Below are positions 51,945-60,671 of a stretch of 64,000 nt of DNA, piece after piece. The notes beneath the pieces were generated by a model. The model was not told the DNA's origin. It saw only the letters and a program-made list of their open reading frames with translations, and did no database searches. The DNA is from CAKUFA01 sp963618735 (GTDB lineage: Bacteria > Bacillota > Clostridia > Christensenellales > Aristaeellaceae), in the NCBI GenBank assembly GCA_963618735.1, contig CAVEUM010000004.1:40168-104167 (forward strand). The letters run 5' to 3'. The position numbers and the translations under genes were made by a program. Position 1 is the stretch's first letter. Every line of letters starts with the position of its first letter.

Positions 51945-51984
51945 TGAAGAAATCCATTGAATCAAATTGCTATGAGGTGAGTCC

Positions 51985-52785
51985 ATGAACGATGAGGCCA
52001 TACGGGAAAAGCTGAAGAACATTCGTTGTTTTCTGCTGGATATGGATGGTACTTTTTACCTTGGTGACCGTCTGATTGATGGTTCATTGGATTTTCTTGA
52101 CGCTTTGGAGCGCACGGGACGCACAGCTCGCTTTCTGACCAACAATTCCAGTAAGTCTGCCCGCGTGTATGCCGAAAAGCTTCAACGGATGGGCGTTGAT
52201 GCGCGTTATCGGGATGTGATTTCCTCCGGGCATGCCGCCGCGCACTACTGTCTGGATCACTATCCCCACGGCAAAGGCTATCTGCTGGGCAATCCCATGC
52301 TTCGTGAAGAGCTGGAAGGAATGGGACTTCAGTTTACAGAAGACCAGCCCGATTATGTTCTGGTGGCATTCGATACCACGCTGGATTACGCCAAAATGTG
52401 CAAGGTTTGTGACTTCATCCGCGATGGCAAGCCCTACATCGCCACCCATCCGGATTTCAACTGTCCCACCGAAACGGGCTTTATTCCCGACATGGGCGCC
52501 ATCATGGCCTTCATTGAGGCCAGCACCGGGCGAAAGGCGGACATTATTCTCGGCAAGCCCTACGAGGGCATTGTGCAGGAAGCTCTTCGCCGCACGGGCT
52601 ATCAGAAGAATGAAATGGCCATGGTTGGTGACCGTCTGTACACCGATGTTGCCACGGGCGTTCGTCATGGCATGACAGGCATTCTTGTCCTTTCCGGTGA
52701 AGCCACCATGGCAGACGTTGAAACATCCGACGTGAAGCCTGACCTGATCTTCGGTCGGCTTTCCGATATGATCCCCTACCTGTAA
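51985..52785 (+). CDS. HAD-IIA family phosphatase (NagD/PGP-like)
   Basis: A 266-residue phosphatase. Motif I is FLLDMDGTFYLGD near residue 17, motif II FLTNNSSKSA near residue 50 and motif IV MVGDRLYTDVATG near residue 212. The C2-type cap domain between motifs II and III is typical of HAD-IIA, which contains p-nitrophenyl and phosphoglycolate phosphatases. Exact substrate is unknown. It is followed by an aldo/keto reductase 54 bp later, likely one unit. Confidence 0.9.
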   Translation: MNDEAIREKLKNIRCFLLDMDGTFYLGDRLIDGSLDFLDALERTGRTARFLTNNSSKSARVYAEKLQRMGVDARYRDVISSGHAAAHYCLDHYPHGKGYLLGNPMLREELEGMGLQFTEDQPDYVLVAFDTTLDYAKMCKVCDFIRDGKPYIATHPDFNCPTETGFIPDMGAIMAFIEASTGRKADIILGKPYEGIVQEALRRTGYQKNEMAMVGDRLYTDVATGVRHGMTGILVLSGEATMADVETSDVKPDLIFGRLSDMIPYL

Positions 52786-52839
52786 ATCATCAGTGCCGCG
52801 CAGCACTGAAAAACGACCAATAAGGAAGAAGGAAACATC

Positions 52840-53964
52840 ATGCTGCAAACATCTTTTCCCGGCATCGACCTCGGTTCCTCTGCCCTCGGCTTTGGATGCA
52901 TGCGTCTTCCCACCGCGGATGGACACATTGATGAAGCCGAAGCCATCCGCATGATTCGCTATGCCATTGACCATGGGGTGAAATATGTGGATACTGCCTA
53001 CCCCTATCACAATGGTGAAAGTGAAATCGTTGTTGGCAAGGCGCTCAAAGACGGTTATCGTGACAAGGTGATTCTGACCACCAAGCTCCCCCTGTGGAAG
53101 CTGAAAAAGCCCGAAGACATGATGGACACCCTGGATGAGCAGCTCCGCAAGCTGGATGTGGATCATGTTGATTTCTACCTGATGCATGCCATGAATGAGG
53201 AGCGTTTTCACCTCATTCGCTCGATGGATTACCAGTCTTTCCTGTCCAAAGCACTGCAACAGGGCAAAATCCGTTTCCCCGGCTTCTCCTTCCACGACAA
53301 TGCCGATACCTTCCTGAGCATTTTGAACGACTATGACTGGAAGCTGGCACAGGTGCAGATGAATCTGCTGGACGGCGACACGCAGGCGACCCTGAACGGC
53401 ATCCACGCTGCAGGACAAAAGGGCACGGGCGTTGTGATTATGGAGCCTCTGCGCGGCGGTCTTCTGGCGAATCCTCCCGCAGATGTTCAGGCGCTGTATG
53501 ATGCCTTCCCCATCAAGCGCTCCGCAGTCGAGTGGGCATTCCGCTTCCTGTACACCATGCCCGAGGTGGTCACCATTCTTTCCGGCATGAGCACCATGGC
53601 ACAGGTGGAAGATAACCTCCGCATCTTTGATGCCGCCAAGTGTGAACCCCTGACCGAGGCCGAAAAGGAGCTCTATGCGCAGGTCAAGGAAACCTATCTC
53701 AGCCGTACGAAGACCCGCTGCACCGGCTGCCGCTATTGCCAGCCCTGCCCCCGCGGTGTGAAGATTCCGACGATTTTCCAGGGCTATGATGGCAAAAAGC
53801 TCCGTGAAAAGAATGACTTTGCCGTTGAGTATGCCAAGATTGTCGAAGATCAGGCCGATGCCTCCCGCTGCGTCAAGTGCCGCAAGTGCGAAGCCGCATG
53901 CCCCCAGCACCTGCCCATTACGCGCTTCCTAGAGGAAATCCACGCCGAGTGCGGCGGAAAATAA
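52840..53964 (+). CDS. Aldo/keto reductase with C-terminal 2[4Fe-4S] domain
   Basis: A 374-residue oxidoreductase. The TIM barrel has the catalytic Asp/Tyr region YVDTAYPYHNGESE near residue 50, LTTKLPLW with Lys, and FYLMHAMN. The last 90 residues carry two ferredoxin-like sets: CTGCRYCQPCPRG and CVKCRKCEAACPQHLP. Such fused reductases are common in anaerobes. The ribosome binding site is AAGGAAGAAGG. Copy C of the hairpin element follows the stop. Confidence 0.93.
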   Translation: MLQTSFPGIDLGSSALGFGCMRLPTADGHIDEAEAIRMIRYAIDHGVKYVDTAYPYHNGESEIVVGKALKDGYRDKVILTTKLPLWKLKKPEDMMDTLDEQLRKLDVDHVDFYLMHAMNEERFHLIRSMDYQSFLSKALQQGKIRFPGFSFHDNADTFLSILNDYDWKLAQVQMNLLDGDTQATLNGIHAAGQKGTGVVIMEPLRGGLLANPPADVQALYDAFPIKRSAVEWAFRFLYTMPEVVTILSGMSTMAQVEDNLRIFDAAKCEPLTEAEKELYAQVKETYLSRTKTRCTGCRYCQPCPRGVKIPTIFQGYDGKKLREKNDFAVEYAKIVEDQADASRCVKCRKCEAACPQHLPITRFLEEIHAECGGK

Positions 53965-53978
53965 CGGTTAGTAGATTT

Positions 53979-54016
53979 GCGGGAGGGCAGCTTTTCTGAA
54001 AAAGACTCCCTCCCGC
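53979..54016 (+). repeat. Bulged hairpin element, copy C
   Basis: GCGGGAGGG/CCCTCCCGC, a bulged C, AG/CT and CTTTT/AAAAG, loop CTGA. The first 19 bases differ from copy A at one position (53979 on), and the following bases also resemble copy A. Confidence 0.8.
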
Positions 54017-54055
54017 ATCCACCCGGAAATGCAAATGGAAATGAACCATTCACGT

Positions 54056-54087
54056 AAAAAAGACGATCCATGTAGGATCGTCTTTTT
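54056..54087. terminator. Bidirectional terminator between reductase and GH4 genes
   Basis: AGACGATCC/GGATCGTCT stem flanked by A and T runs. Confidence 0.93.
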
Positions 54088-54109
54088 GTATGGTTGCGAT
54101 TTTATTGAA

Positions 54110-55501
54110 TTACCACCATTCCTTGGGCAGATACTTCTTCTGTGCCAGGAGCATATCATCAAACAGCGGCTGAGCGTCGTTGACGTCCACCTTACCCATC
54201 TGAGGATCATTCATGAAGGCTGCGAAAGCCAGCTTGCGGTCGCAGGTCTGTGCTGCGCGGAGGATCATCTGCTGATCCGTCACATGGCGCATGGTCAGAC
54301 CCAGGATATCGCTGTCCATGGGGCCAGCGAACACAGGAGAAATCTGATCGCGGCGGAACAGTGCATTGGTTTCCACCACGGCGCCAAGGGGAAGGTTCGG
54401 GATCTGGCCGCGGTTCGGAATATTCACGTTCGTAACCATGTCGCCCAGACCCAGCAGAGCCTTCATCATCAGATGGCCTTCCTCGCCGGTGGCCTTGAAC
54501 TCAATGTCCTCTTCACCGCTGAGCAGGCGGGCACGGCGTGCCAGGCGGCGCTCCAGGTCGCCAATACGCCAGCTTACAGGCGTCAGGCCAAAGCCCCAGC
54601 TCTTCACAGTTTCAGGATCCTTCAGGTACCACGGAGGCATGAATTCTGCCAGATGACGGTCACCTGCGGCGGCAATCTTGCCATAGCGCAGGAACAGGTC
54701 AAACTTCACCTTGTGGGAGCACTGGAAGAAGTCATTCATCCAGTTGGCGTCCTTGCCCTTGGTGAAGCCGCTCTCACGATACTTCTCGCAGAACTCGCGA
54801 TACAGGGGGAACAAGTCCATGCCCTGATAGGATGCGCTGGAGAACCAGGTGAAGTGGTTCACGCCCTGCACATTCACGCGGATATCCTGCCGCGGAACAT
54901 CCTTGATGCCGCACATATCGTCCAGCATGGCAGCCAGCAGCTTCTGGGTGCCGAACACCTCGTGGCAGCAGCCGAACGCTTTGATTTCCGGGAAAACGTC
55001 ATACAGGGTCGCCATGCACAAGGTCATGGGGTTGGTGTAGTTAATGACCCAAGCCTTGGGCGCATAAGCCTTGATGGCCTGTGCAATTTCCACAAACATG
55101 GGGATGGTACGCATAGCACGCATCAAGCCGCCGGGTCCAACCGTGTCACCCACGGACTGATACACGCCCACACGTTCAGGGGTGTGCACGTCGCTCTTCA
55201 TTTCTTCAAAGGTGCCGGGCAGGATGGAAATAACAACAAAGTCTGCACCCGTCAGAGCTTCCTGCAGGCTATCAGACACTTCATACTTCCAGTGGCTTAC
55301 AGCCTTTTCATGATTGGCCGTCTTTTCACCAATGACACGATTCTTTTCTGCCGCATCACGGTCGATATCATACAGGCGAACCGTACCTTCCATGCCGGTG
55401 TCCATTGCAAGATCCGTCATAAAACCCCAGGCCCATCCGCGGGAACCGCCGCCGATGTAAGCGACCTTCAAGTCAACAGCCTTGCCGTCTTTGTACTGCA
55501 T
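54110..55501 (-). CDS. Family 4 glycoside hydrolase, LplD-like (alpha-galacturonidase type)
   Basis: GH4 enzymes hydrolyse by an NAD+ and Mn2+ dependent redox route. The 463-residue protein has the Rossmann start VAYIGGGSRGWA, the INYTNPM segment and FGCCHEVFGTQKLL near residue 180. As I recall, the CHEV version of the Mn2+-binding motif marks the alpha-galacturonidase/glucuronidase branch (B. subtilis LplD). GVNHFTW is the next conserved block. Cytoplasmic. The start follows AAGGAA. Confidence 0.85.
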   Translation of the reverse strand: MQYKDGKAVDLKVAYIGGGSRGWAWGFMTDLAMDTGMEGTVRLYDIDRDAAEKNRVIGEKTANHEKAVSHWKYEVSDSLQEALTGADFVVISILPGTFEEMKSDVHTPERVGVYQSVGDTVGPGGLMRAMRTIPMFVEIAQAIKAYAPKAWVINYTNPMTLCMATLYDVFPEIKAFGCCHEVFGTQKLLAAMLDDMCGIKDVPRQDIRVNVQGVNHFTWFSSASYQGMDLFPLYREFCEKYRESGFTKGKDANWMNDFFQCSHKVKFDLFLRYGKIAAAGDRHLAEFMPPWYLKDPETVKSWGFGLTPVSWRIGDLERRLARRARLLSGEEDIEFKATGEEGHLMMKALLGLGDMVTNVNIPNRGQIPNLPLGAVVETNALFRRDQISPVFAGPMDSDILGLTMRHVTDQQMILRAAQTCDRKLAFAAFMNDPQMGKVDVNDAQPLFDDMLLAQKKYLPKEWW

Positions 55502-55649
55502 GTGAGTTCCTTCCTTTCACTCGCAGGTCATGCGTGACCGCATTCTTGGGTCTATTGTACTCCTTTATGAGCGCTATGGCAAGCCCATAGATAGAAAAAA
55601 AGTGTTATTTTCAGAACAGACATCACATGATAAATCTTTCCCGCATTCA

Positions 55650-55684
55650 TAAAAACTCCCGTGCACGAAAGCCATGCACGGGAG
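55650..55684 (-). terminator. 5'-nucleotidase gene terminator
   Basis: CTCCCGTGCA with its perfect complement, then TTTTT on the minus strand. Confidence 0.93.
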
Positions 55685-55705
55685 CGGAAATATTCAGGAG
55701 ATCAA

Positions 55706-57379
55706 TTACTCAGCAGGAGCTTCGGACACAGCCACAATGCGGCCCTGGCCGTAGGGATTGGCGTATGCTTCGCCCACAACGCCGCCCAGGGAATCCACGA
55801 TGTAGTCCATCAGCACCTGGTTGTCCAGCTTCACGCTCTTCTGCAGCACATTGGAGCCTGCGAACATGGACATGCCATCGCCGCTGTCCAGCAGCATGTA
55901 GTTGTGGCTGGCCAGGGTGTAGGTCTTGGTCAGATCCAGATCCTCATCGCCAACCTTCACGTTCTTCACGCGATATTCACCGGTAACGCCAGTGAACATG
56001 CCCTTGTCATCCGTGGTGCAGGAAGACTCGATGTAGGTGTGGATTTCGTAGGTCAGGCCAGACACCTGCAGGAAGCCGCCGCACTCGCCGGGGTTGTTGC
56101 GTGCACCGAACTCCAGAGCGTCCAGAATCTGCTGGCCGGTCACTTCGATAACGCACATTTCATTGCCGAAGGGATGAACCTTCAGGATGTCGCCCAGGGT
56201 GATGTCGCCCGCAGCGATAGACACGCGGATACCGCCGCCGTTCACAAAGGCAATCTCTGCACCAGACTGATCGCGATAAGCGTCAGCGCACAGGTCGCCC
56301 AGGTTGGTTTCTGCATTGCGGATGATGCGGATAGAAGAACCATCAGCATTCTTTGCTTCAGGATCGTAGATGGTCAGATCCACAGCGGACTTCGCCACAA
56401 CCTTGTTCAGCTGTTCATTCAGCTCATCGGTAGCAGCGGACACAGCAGCGGAGGCTTCATTCTCGATGCCCAGCAGTTCAGGAGCAGAAACATCATTGTG
56501 CCAGGTGTACAGGCCATAGGACAGGGAGCCGTCCTTAGCGGAAATGGTCACATAGCCGATGCCTTCCAGCTTGGTGCCGCAGGCAGCACGGATCACGTCC
56601 TCGCCGTCCTTGTTCTTCATCACCAGCTGATCGCTGTCATGGCTGTGGCCGTCCACCATGGCATCGATGCCCGTGGTGTTGCCCAGCACGTCCGCATAGG
56701 TGTAAGGAGAAGAGGTTGCTTCGTTGCCCAGGTGAGCGATGGCGATGACGTAGTCAGCACCCTCGGCACGGACAGCGTCCACAGCGCTCTGTACGCCGGC
56801 ATAAAGCTTTTCGCCGGTGCTGTCTTCCATGAAGCCGTACACATAGTTGCCGTTTTCATCCTGGAAGTACTTCGGCGTAGACTTGGTGATGGATTCAGGG
56901 GTGGTGATGCCGATGAAGCCAATCTTCAGGCCTTCCACTTCCTTGATGACGTAAGCCGGGAACACCAGCTCGTCATTATAGGTGAAGTTGGCGCTGATGT
57001 AGGGGAAGTTAGCCTTCTCCGTCAAGGCCAGGAAAGTGTCCATACCATAATCATATTCATGATTGCCGGGGATGGCCACATCGTAGCCCACAGCGTTCAT
57101 CAGGTCAATGATGGCAGAGCCCTTGGTCATGGTGCCCACAGGCTCGCCCTGGATGGCGTCGCCGTCATCCACCAGCAGCACGTTGTAGCTCTTCTCCATC
57201 TGCTGCTTCACAGCATACAGGCCGGCATAACCCCAGCCCTGGTCAATGCCGCAGTGCACGTCGCTGGTGAAGAGAATCACCAGATCCTTGGTCAGTGCAG
57301 GGGTTGCCTCTTCTGCCACCGCAGAAGCGCAGCCCAGCAGCATGGCCAGAGCCAGCAGAAGACTCAGCAGTTTTTTCAT
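55706..57379 (-). CDS. Secreted 5'-nucleotidase / cyclic phosphodiesterase (UshA family)
   Basis: A 557-residue exported phosphoesterase that releases phosphate from nucleotides. The signal peptide (1-22) ends LLGCASAVAEE: the Cys could be lipidated, or cleavage could occur after AVA. The metallophosphatase domain has FTSDVHCG, DDGDAIQG, GNHEYDYG and VDGHSHD; the 5'-nucleotidase C-terminal domain carries NLGDLCADAYRDQSG and NGGGIRV. No LPxTG anchor is present. ATG at 57379 follows AAAGGAGG, so residues upstream are not used. Confidence 0.92.
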   Translation of the reverse strand: MKKLLSLLLALAMLLGCASAVAEEATPALTKDLVILFTSDVHCGIDQGWGYAGLYAVKQQMEKSYNVLLVDDGDAIQGEPVGTMTKGSAIIDLMNAVGYDVAIPGNHEYDYGMDTFLALTEKANFPYISANFTYNDELVFPAYVIKEVEGLKIGFIGITTPESITKSTPKYFQDENGNYVYGFMEDSTGEKLYAGVQSAVDAVRAEGADYVIAIAHLGNEATSSPYTYADVLGNTTGIDAMVDGHSHDSDQLVMKNKDGEDVIRAACGTKLEGIGYVTISAKDGSLSYGLYTWHNDVSAPELLGIENEASAAVSAATDELNEQLNKVVAKSAVDLTIYDPEAKNADGSSIRIIRNAETNLGDLCADAYRDQSGAEIAFVNGGGIRVSIAAGDITLGDILKVHPFGNEMCVIEVTGQQILDALEFGARNNPGECGGFLQVSGLTYEIHTYIESSCTTDDKGMFTGVTGEYRVKNVKVGDEDLDLTKTYTLASHNYMLLDSGDGMSMFAGSNVLQKSVKLDNQVLMDYIVDSLGGVVGEAYANPYGQGRIVAVSEAPAE

Positions 57380-57522
57380 CGTCCGTATCCTCCTTTGTCG
57401 TTGCGAAAAGGGAACGTTTTCCTTTTCCATTATACACGATGCATAACGGTGTGACAAGTCTTTACAGGAATTTTTCGGAGTCTTTTTCCCCTTGCTGCAA
57501 TGGTTGTACACTTTTTCGTCGC

Positions 57523-57554
57523 AAAAAGAGACCCGACTAAGCAGGTCTCTTTTT
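57523..57554. terminator. Terminator of the M20 peptidase operon
   Basis: AAAAAGAGACC with its complement and T-run; works for the minus strand gene ending at 57576. Confidence 0.9.
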
Positions 57555-57575
57555 CACAAGTGATCGTGCTTTCTA

Positions 57576-59009
57576 TCAGCACAGCTTGATCAGCCGCTGA
57601 TAGAAAGCCACCGTCTTCACCAGAGTTTCCACAGGGATACGTTCGTCATTGGCGTGAATCAATCCGCGTTCTTCCTTAGTCAGTGCCATGGCAGAGAAGC
57701 GGTAAACGTGATCGCTCAGCACGCCGTAATGACGGGAGTCAGAGCAGGCAATCATCAGGTAGGGCGACACGATCGCGTCCGTCCATGTGCCGCGAATTGC
57801 CTTGCTCAGGCGGTTAAAGGGCTCATCATCTGTGCGGGACTCGCGGGAGGGATTGGCGCCGTAGATCGTTTCAATCTTCACCCGATCATCATGAATGGTC
57901 TTGCGGAGATATTCCATCGCGCTGTCCATGGTTTCGCTGCCATTCAGCCGCAGATTGGCGCCAACCCAGGCATCCGACGGAAGCACATTGTTGGCCGCGC
58001 TGCCCTGCATCTGCGTAAAGGCCACGGTGGTGCGAACCAGAGCGTTCAATTCGCCGCCGCTCTTCTTGCAAATCATGTTCAGCACAGGCTTGAAGCACCA
58101 CAGATTGGCGAAAATCATGCGGTACACAAAGGTGCTGCGCCTGCCCAGCGTATCAAACATGCCCGCAGCAGGCGCTGTCAGATAGAAGGGGAAGGGATGA
58201 TTTTCCACACGAGTGACTGCCTGTGCCAGAACGCCAACAGGGGTGTGGGCAGGAGGTGTAGACGCATGACCGCCGTTAGCAGCCACCGAGAAGCGAACGT
58301 TCATCTGACCCTTTTCGCCCGTGCCGACAACCGCGCAGTTCTGCGACACGCCCGGGAACACATTCTGCACCACTGCGCCGCCCTCGTCCAGCACAAACGC
58401 CGGTTCAATGTGATGTTCCTGGAACCATTTGACAATGGTGGGTGCGCCTGTTCCCGCAATCTCCTCATCGCCGGCAAAGGCAAGATACATGTCATTGGCA
58501 GGCACAAAGCCCTGAGAAATCAGGTGATCCACTGCATACAGAACGCCGTGGAACGTGACCTTGGTATCCAGTGTTCCGCGTCCCCACAGCACGCCATCCT
58601 CCAGAATGGCATCAAAGGCAGGACGGGACCAGCCATTTGGGTCCACCGGCACCACATCATAGTGAGCCATCAACACGCTGGGCTTGGCGTCCGACTTGCC
58701 CTTCCAATGGAACAGCAGGCTGCGGGGGCCGGGCTTCACAAATTCACACTTGGCATACACGTTAGGGAACAGCGTGGGCAGAAGCTTTTCCAGCTTGTCA
58801 AACTCCGCGTTGTCCTCCTTGGACTTGTCAATGTACGACACGGTACGGCAACGAATGAGCGCCTGCATATTGGCCACAGCCTTTGCTTCATCCACCTTTT
58901 CCTCAGACGCGGCCGCAGGTTCCTCCGCCTTGGGCTTGAAGGCCAGCGTACGTGCCAGCACCACTGCCACAAAAGCTACCAGCAGAACGAGAATGATCCA
59001 ACCAATCAT
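57576..59009 (-). CDS. Membrane-anchored M20 family peptidase (carboxypeptidase S type)
   Basis: A 477-residue zinc peptidase. An N-terminal span (3-22) and an Ala/Glu-rich linker precede the catalytic domain. Metal ligands and catalytic acids are visible in MAHYDVVPV near residue 115, GRGTLDTK, FAGDEEIAG and LDEGG; the dimerisation domain has NGGHASTPPAHTP. PM20D1/CPS1-type enzymes split N-terminally blocked or short peptides and N-acyl amino acids. It is encoded after two membrane proteins, suggesting intake and breakdown of the same substrate. Confidence 0.9.
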   Translation of the reverse strand: MIGWIILVLLVAFVAVVLARTLAFKPKAEEPAAASEEKVDEAKAVANMQALIRCRTVSYIDKSKEDNAEFDKLEKLLPTLFPNVYAKCEFVKPGPRSLLFHWKGKSDAKPSVLMAHYDVVPVDPNGWSRPAFDAILEDGVLWGRGTLDTKVTFHGVLYAVDHLISQGFVPANDMYLAFAGDEEIAGTGAPTIVKWFQEHHIEPAFVLDEGGAVVQNVFPGVSQNCAVVGTGEKGQMNVRFSVAANGGHASTPPAHTPVGVLAQAVTRVENHPFPFYLTAPAAGMFDTLGRRSTFVYRMIFANLWCFKPVLNMICKKSGGELNALVRTTVAFTQMQGSAANNVLPSDAWVGANLRLNGSETMDSAMEYLRKTIHDDRVKIETIYGANPSRESRTDDEPFNRLSKAIRGTWTDAIVSPYLMIACSDSRHYGVLSDHVYRFSAMALTKEERGLIHANDERIPVETLVKTVAFYQRLIKLC

Positions 59010-59030
59010 TGTGCATTTTCCTTTCTATGC

Positions 59031-59684
59031 TTAAAGCATTCCTTTTTTATACAAGATGCGGCTGGCGCCAATGGCAATCAGCGCCCCTACAGGAACCAGA
59101 ACGCCCACCGCACTGGACAGGGACGGCACTGCCAGGAACAGCACCACCATGAACACCAGCGGTGTAATAGCCACCTTCCAGTTTTTGCTGACATACACCA
59201 CCGCCAGACCGCCGAACAGTGCAGGCAGGATGTTATCAAAAGCAGGAGCCAGCGTCTCGGACTCCAGCACAGGCTGGAGATAGCCAAGAAGCATTACGCC
59301 CAGTGCAATCACCACCGTGGTCACAATAGCGGAGGTTGCAATGGCGATGGTGGAAATCACTTCTCCCTCCTCGCTGGACGCTTCTACCTTGGCGGCCTGC
59401 AGGGCATTCAATGCGCAGGGCACTTTCAGGCTGGACAGATTGCCCGTGATGAAACCAAGATACGTTCCGCCCGTGCCCAGCATGGGGGCGTAGGTCAGCA
59501 CTTCAATGATGCCCGTGGTCCAGAAAATCGGCGCCACACCAAGAAGACCCGTGAGCACATACTTGATGTTCGGCCATGCATCATAATACACGCAAATGGC
59601 CACAGGTGCCATAATCATCAGAAAGATTGCCGTTGCAACCCAGATGCGTCCGTAAAAGTGAACCGAATCCTTATAGCTTCTCAT
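59031..59684 (-). CDS. Membrane protein, partner of the DUF5058 protein
   Basis: A 217-residue protein with about six hydrophobic segments. A conserved-looking SSLKVPCALNALQAAKVEAS segment joins spans 3 and 4. I know no function. It begins 16 bp after the DUF5058 gene and is followed by the peptidase 21 bp later, so the three belong to one operon. It could be one half of a two-part transporter. Confidence 0.75.
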   Translation of the reverse strand: MRSYKDSVHFYGRIWVATAIFLMIMAPVAICVYYDAWPNIKYVLTGLLGVAPIFWTTGIIEVLTYAPMLGTGGTYLGFITGNLSSLKVPCALNALQAAKVEASSEEGEVISTIAIATSAIVTTVVIALGVMLLGYLQPVLESETLAPAFDNILPALFGGLAVVYVSKNWKVAITPLVFMVVLFLAVPSLSSAVGVLVPVGALIAIGASRILYKKGML

Positions 59685-59700
59685 GATGGATGCCCTCCCC

Positions 59701-60426
59701 TCACTTCATCAGTGCCGTTACCGGAATAGATGCCGCCATGGCGCCCAGCATGCATAGGGGCAGAGCATACTGCTCCAGCCATTTTGCCTTGCATACCTTA
59801 ATCAGCAGACCGCACAGCGCCATCAGCAGGGCAGAAATGATTGCCACCACCACGGGGATATAGCCAGGCAGGCCTTCCCGCACATCGGCAAAAATCAGGC
59901 CGAGGAAAGCGGAAATCATGCCCAGGAACATGCTGTCCATAAACAGCTTGCCCCACTTTTCGTCCTTTCCCGTAATGGCATGAACGCCGCCCTCCAGCTT
60001 TTTCAGGCCAAAGAGCACCAGGAAGATGCCTGGGATAATGCCCAGCGTCATCACCCACGCAATGGCAGTAAAGGCCGTAGGGTCGGTGATGGTGGTGGAT
60101 GTGCTGACCCCCATAGCCGCTGCCGTGGTGGTCGCCGCAGGCAACTCGTAGGTCAGGGCACCCAGAATACTCAGCCGCAGCCAGGGCCAAGGCAAGCCCA
60201 GCATTTTGGACAGGGTAATCACACCCATGAGGATGGCAATGGCAGGTGCCACCGTAAAAATCGCACTGGAGAAAATAGTCGAGCGAATGGTGTTTCCGCT
60301 GATGCCCAGCTGTTTTCCGCGGCGCACGGCACGAACCAGAAAAAATACCGACTGCGCAATGACAAACAGAATGATGACTGCCGTCACGCCATACAGAAAT
60401 CCGCTGTTGACATTAAATGATGACAT
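59701..60426 (-). CDS. DUF5058-like membrane protein
   Basis: A 241-residue protein with about six spans. The N-terminal hydrophobic segment, the Arg/Gly-rich cytoplasmic turn RAVRRGKQLGISG and the Thr/Ala-rich segment ELPAATTTAAAMGVSTSTT near residue 95 fit the uncharacterised DUF5058 family. I infer a transport role only from the topology and the neighbouring peptidase. AAGGAGG precedes the ATG at 60426. Confidence 0.75.
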   Translation of the reverse strand: MSSFNVNSGFLYGVTAVIILFVIAQSVFFLVRAVRRGKQLGISGNTIRSTIFSSAIFTVAPAIAILMGVITLSKMLGLPWPWLRLSILGALTYELPAATTTAAAMGVSTSTTITDPTAFTAIAWVMTLGIIPGIFLVLFGLKKLEGGVHAITGKDEKWGKLFMDSMFLGMISAFLGLIFADVREGLPGYIPVVVAIISALLMALCGLLIKVCKAKWLEQYALPLCMLGAMAASIPVTALMK

Positions 60427-60456
60427 GCATGAAACCTCCTTTGTATGAATGATGTC

Positions 60457-60485
60457 ATTGTAACAAATTCAAGAGCATGCGTAAA
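60457..60485 (-). promoter_or_regulatory. Promoter of the DUF5058-M20 operon
   Basis: On the minus strand TTTACG (60480-60485), 17 bp, TACAAT (60457-60462). Confidence 0.65.
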
Positions 60486-60526
60486 GGCAAAAAATGTTTT
60501 GTACGGAAAAAGAACAAAAGGAGAAC

Positions 60527-60555
60527 GTGACAACCTTCCTCACCTATGGTATGAT
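60527..60555 (+). promoter_or_regulatory. Promoter of the aroA-aroC-pheA operon
   Basis: GTGACA (60527-60532), 17 bp, TATGAT (60550-60555). A leader of about 110 nt follows; I see no T-box in it. Confidence 0.65.
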
Positions 60556-60671
60556 ACCGATTGCATAAAAAGTGTAGGCAAAGGCGCCTGATGAGCTATT
60601 GTCTCCTTATTTATTTCAGGTAATGCAGCCTCGCTGATCACAATATACATCAACCGAAAGGTGAACGAAAC

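Noticed and set aside
60556..60671. T-box or attenuator before aroA
   Set aside because: I looked for the T-box sequence and for a hairpin with T-run in the leader and found neither.
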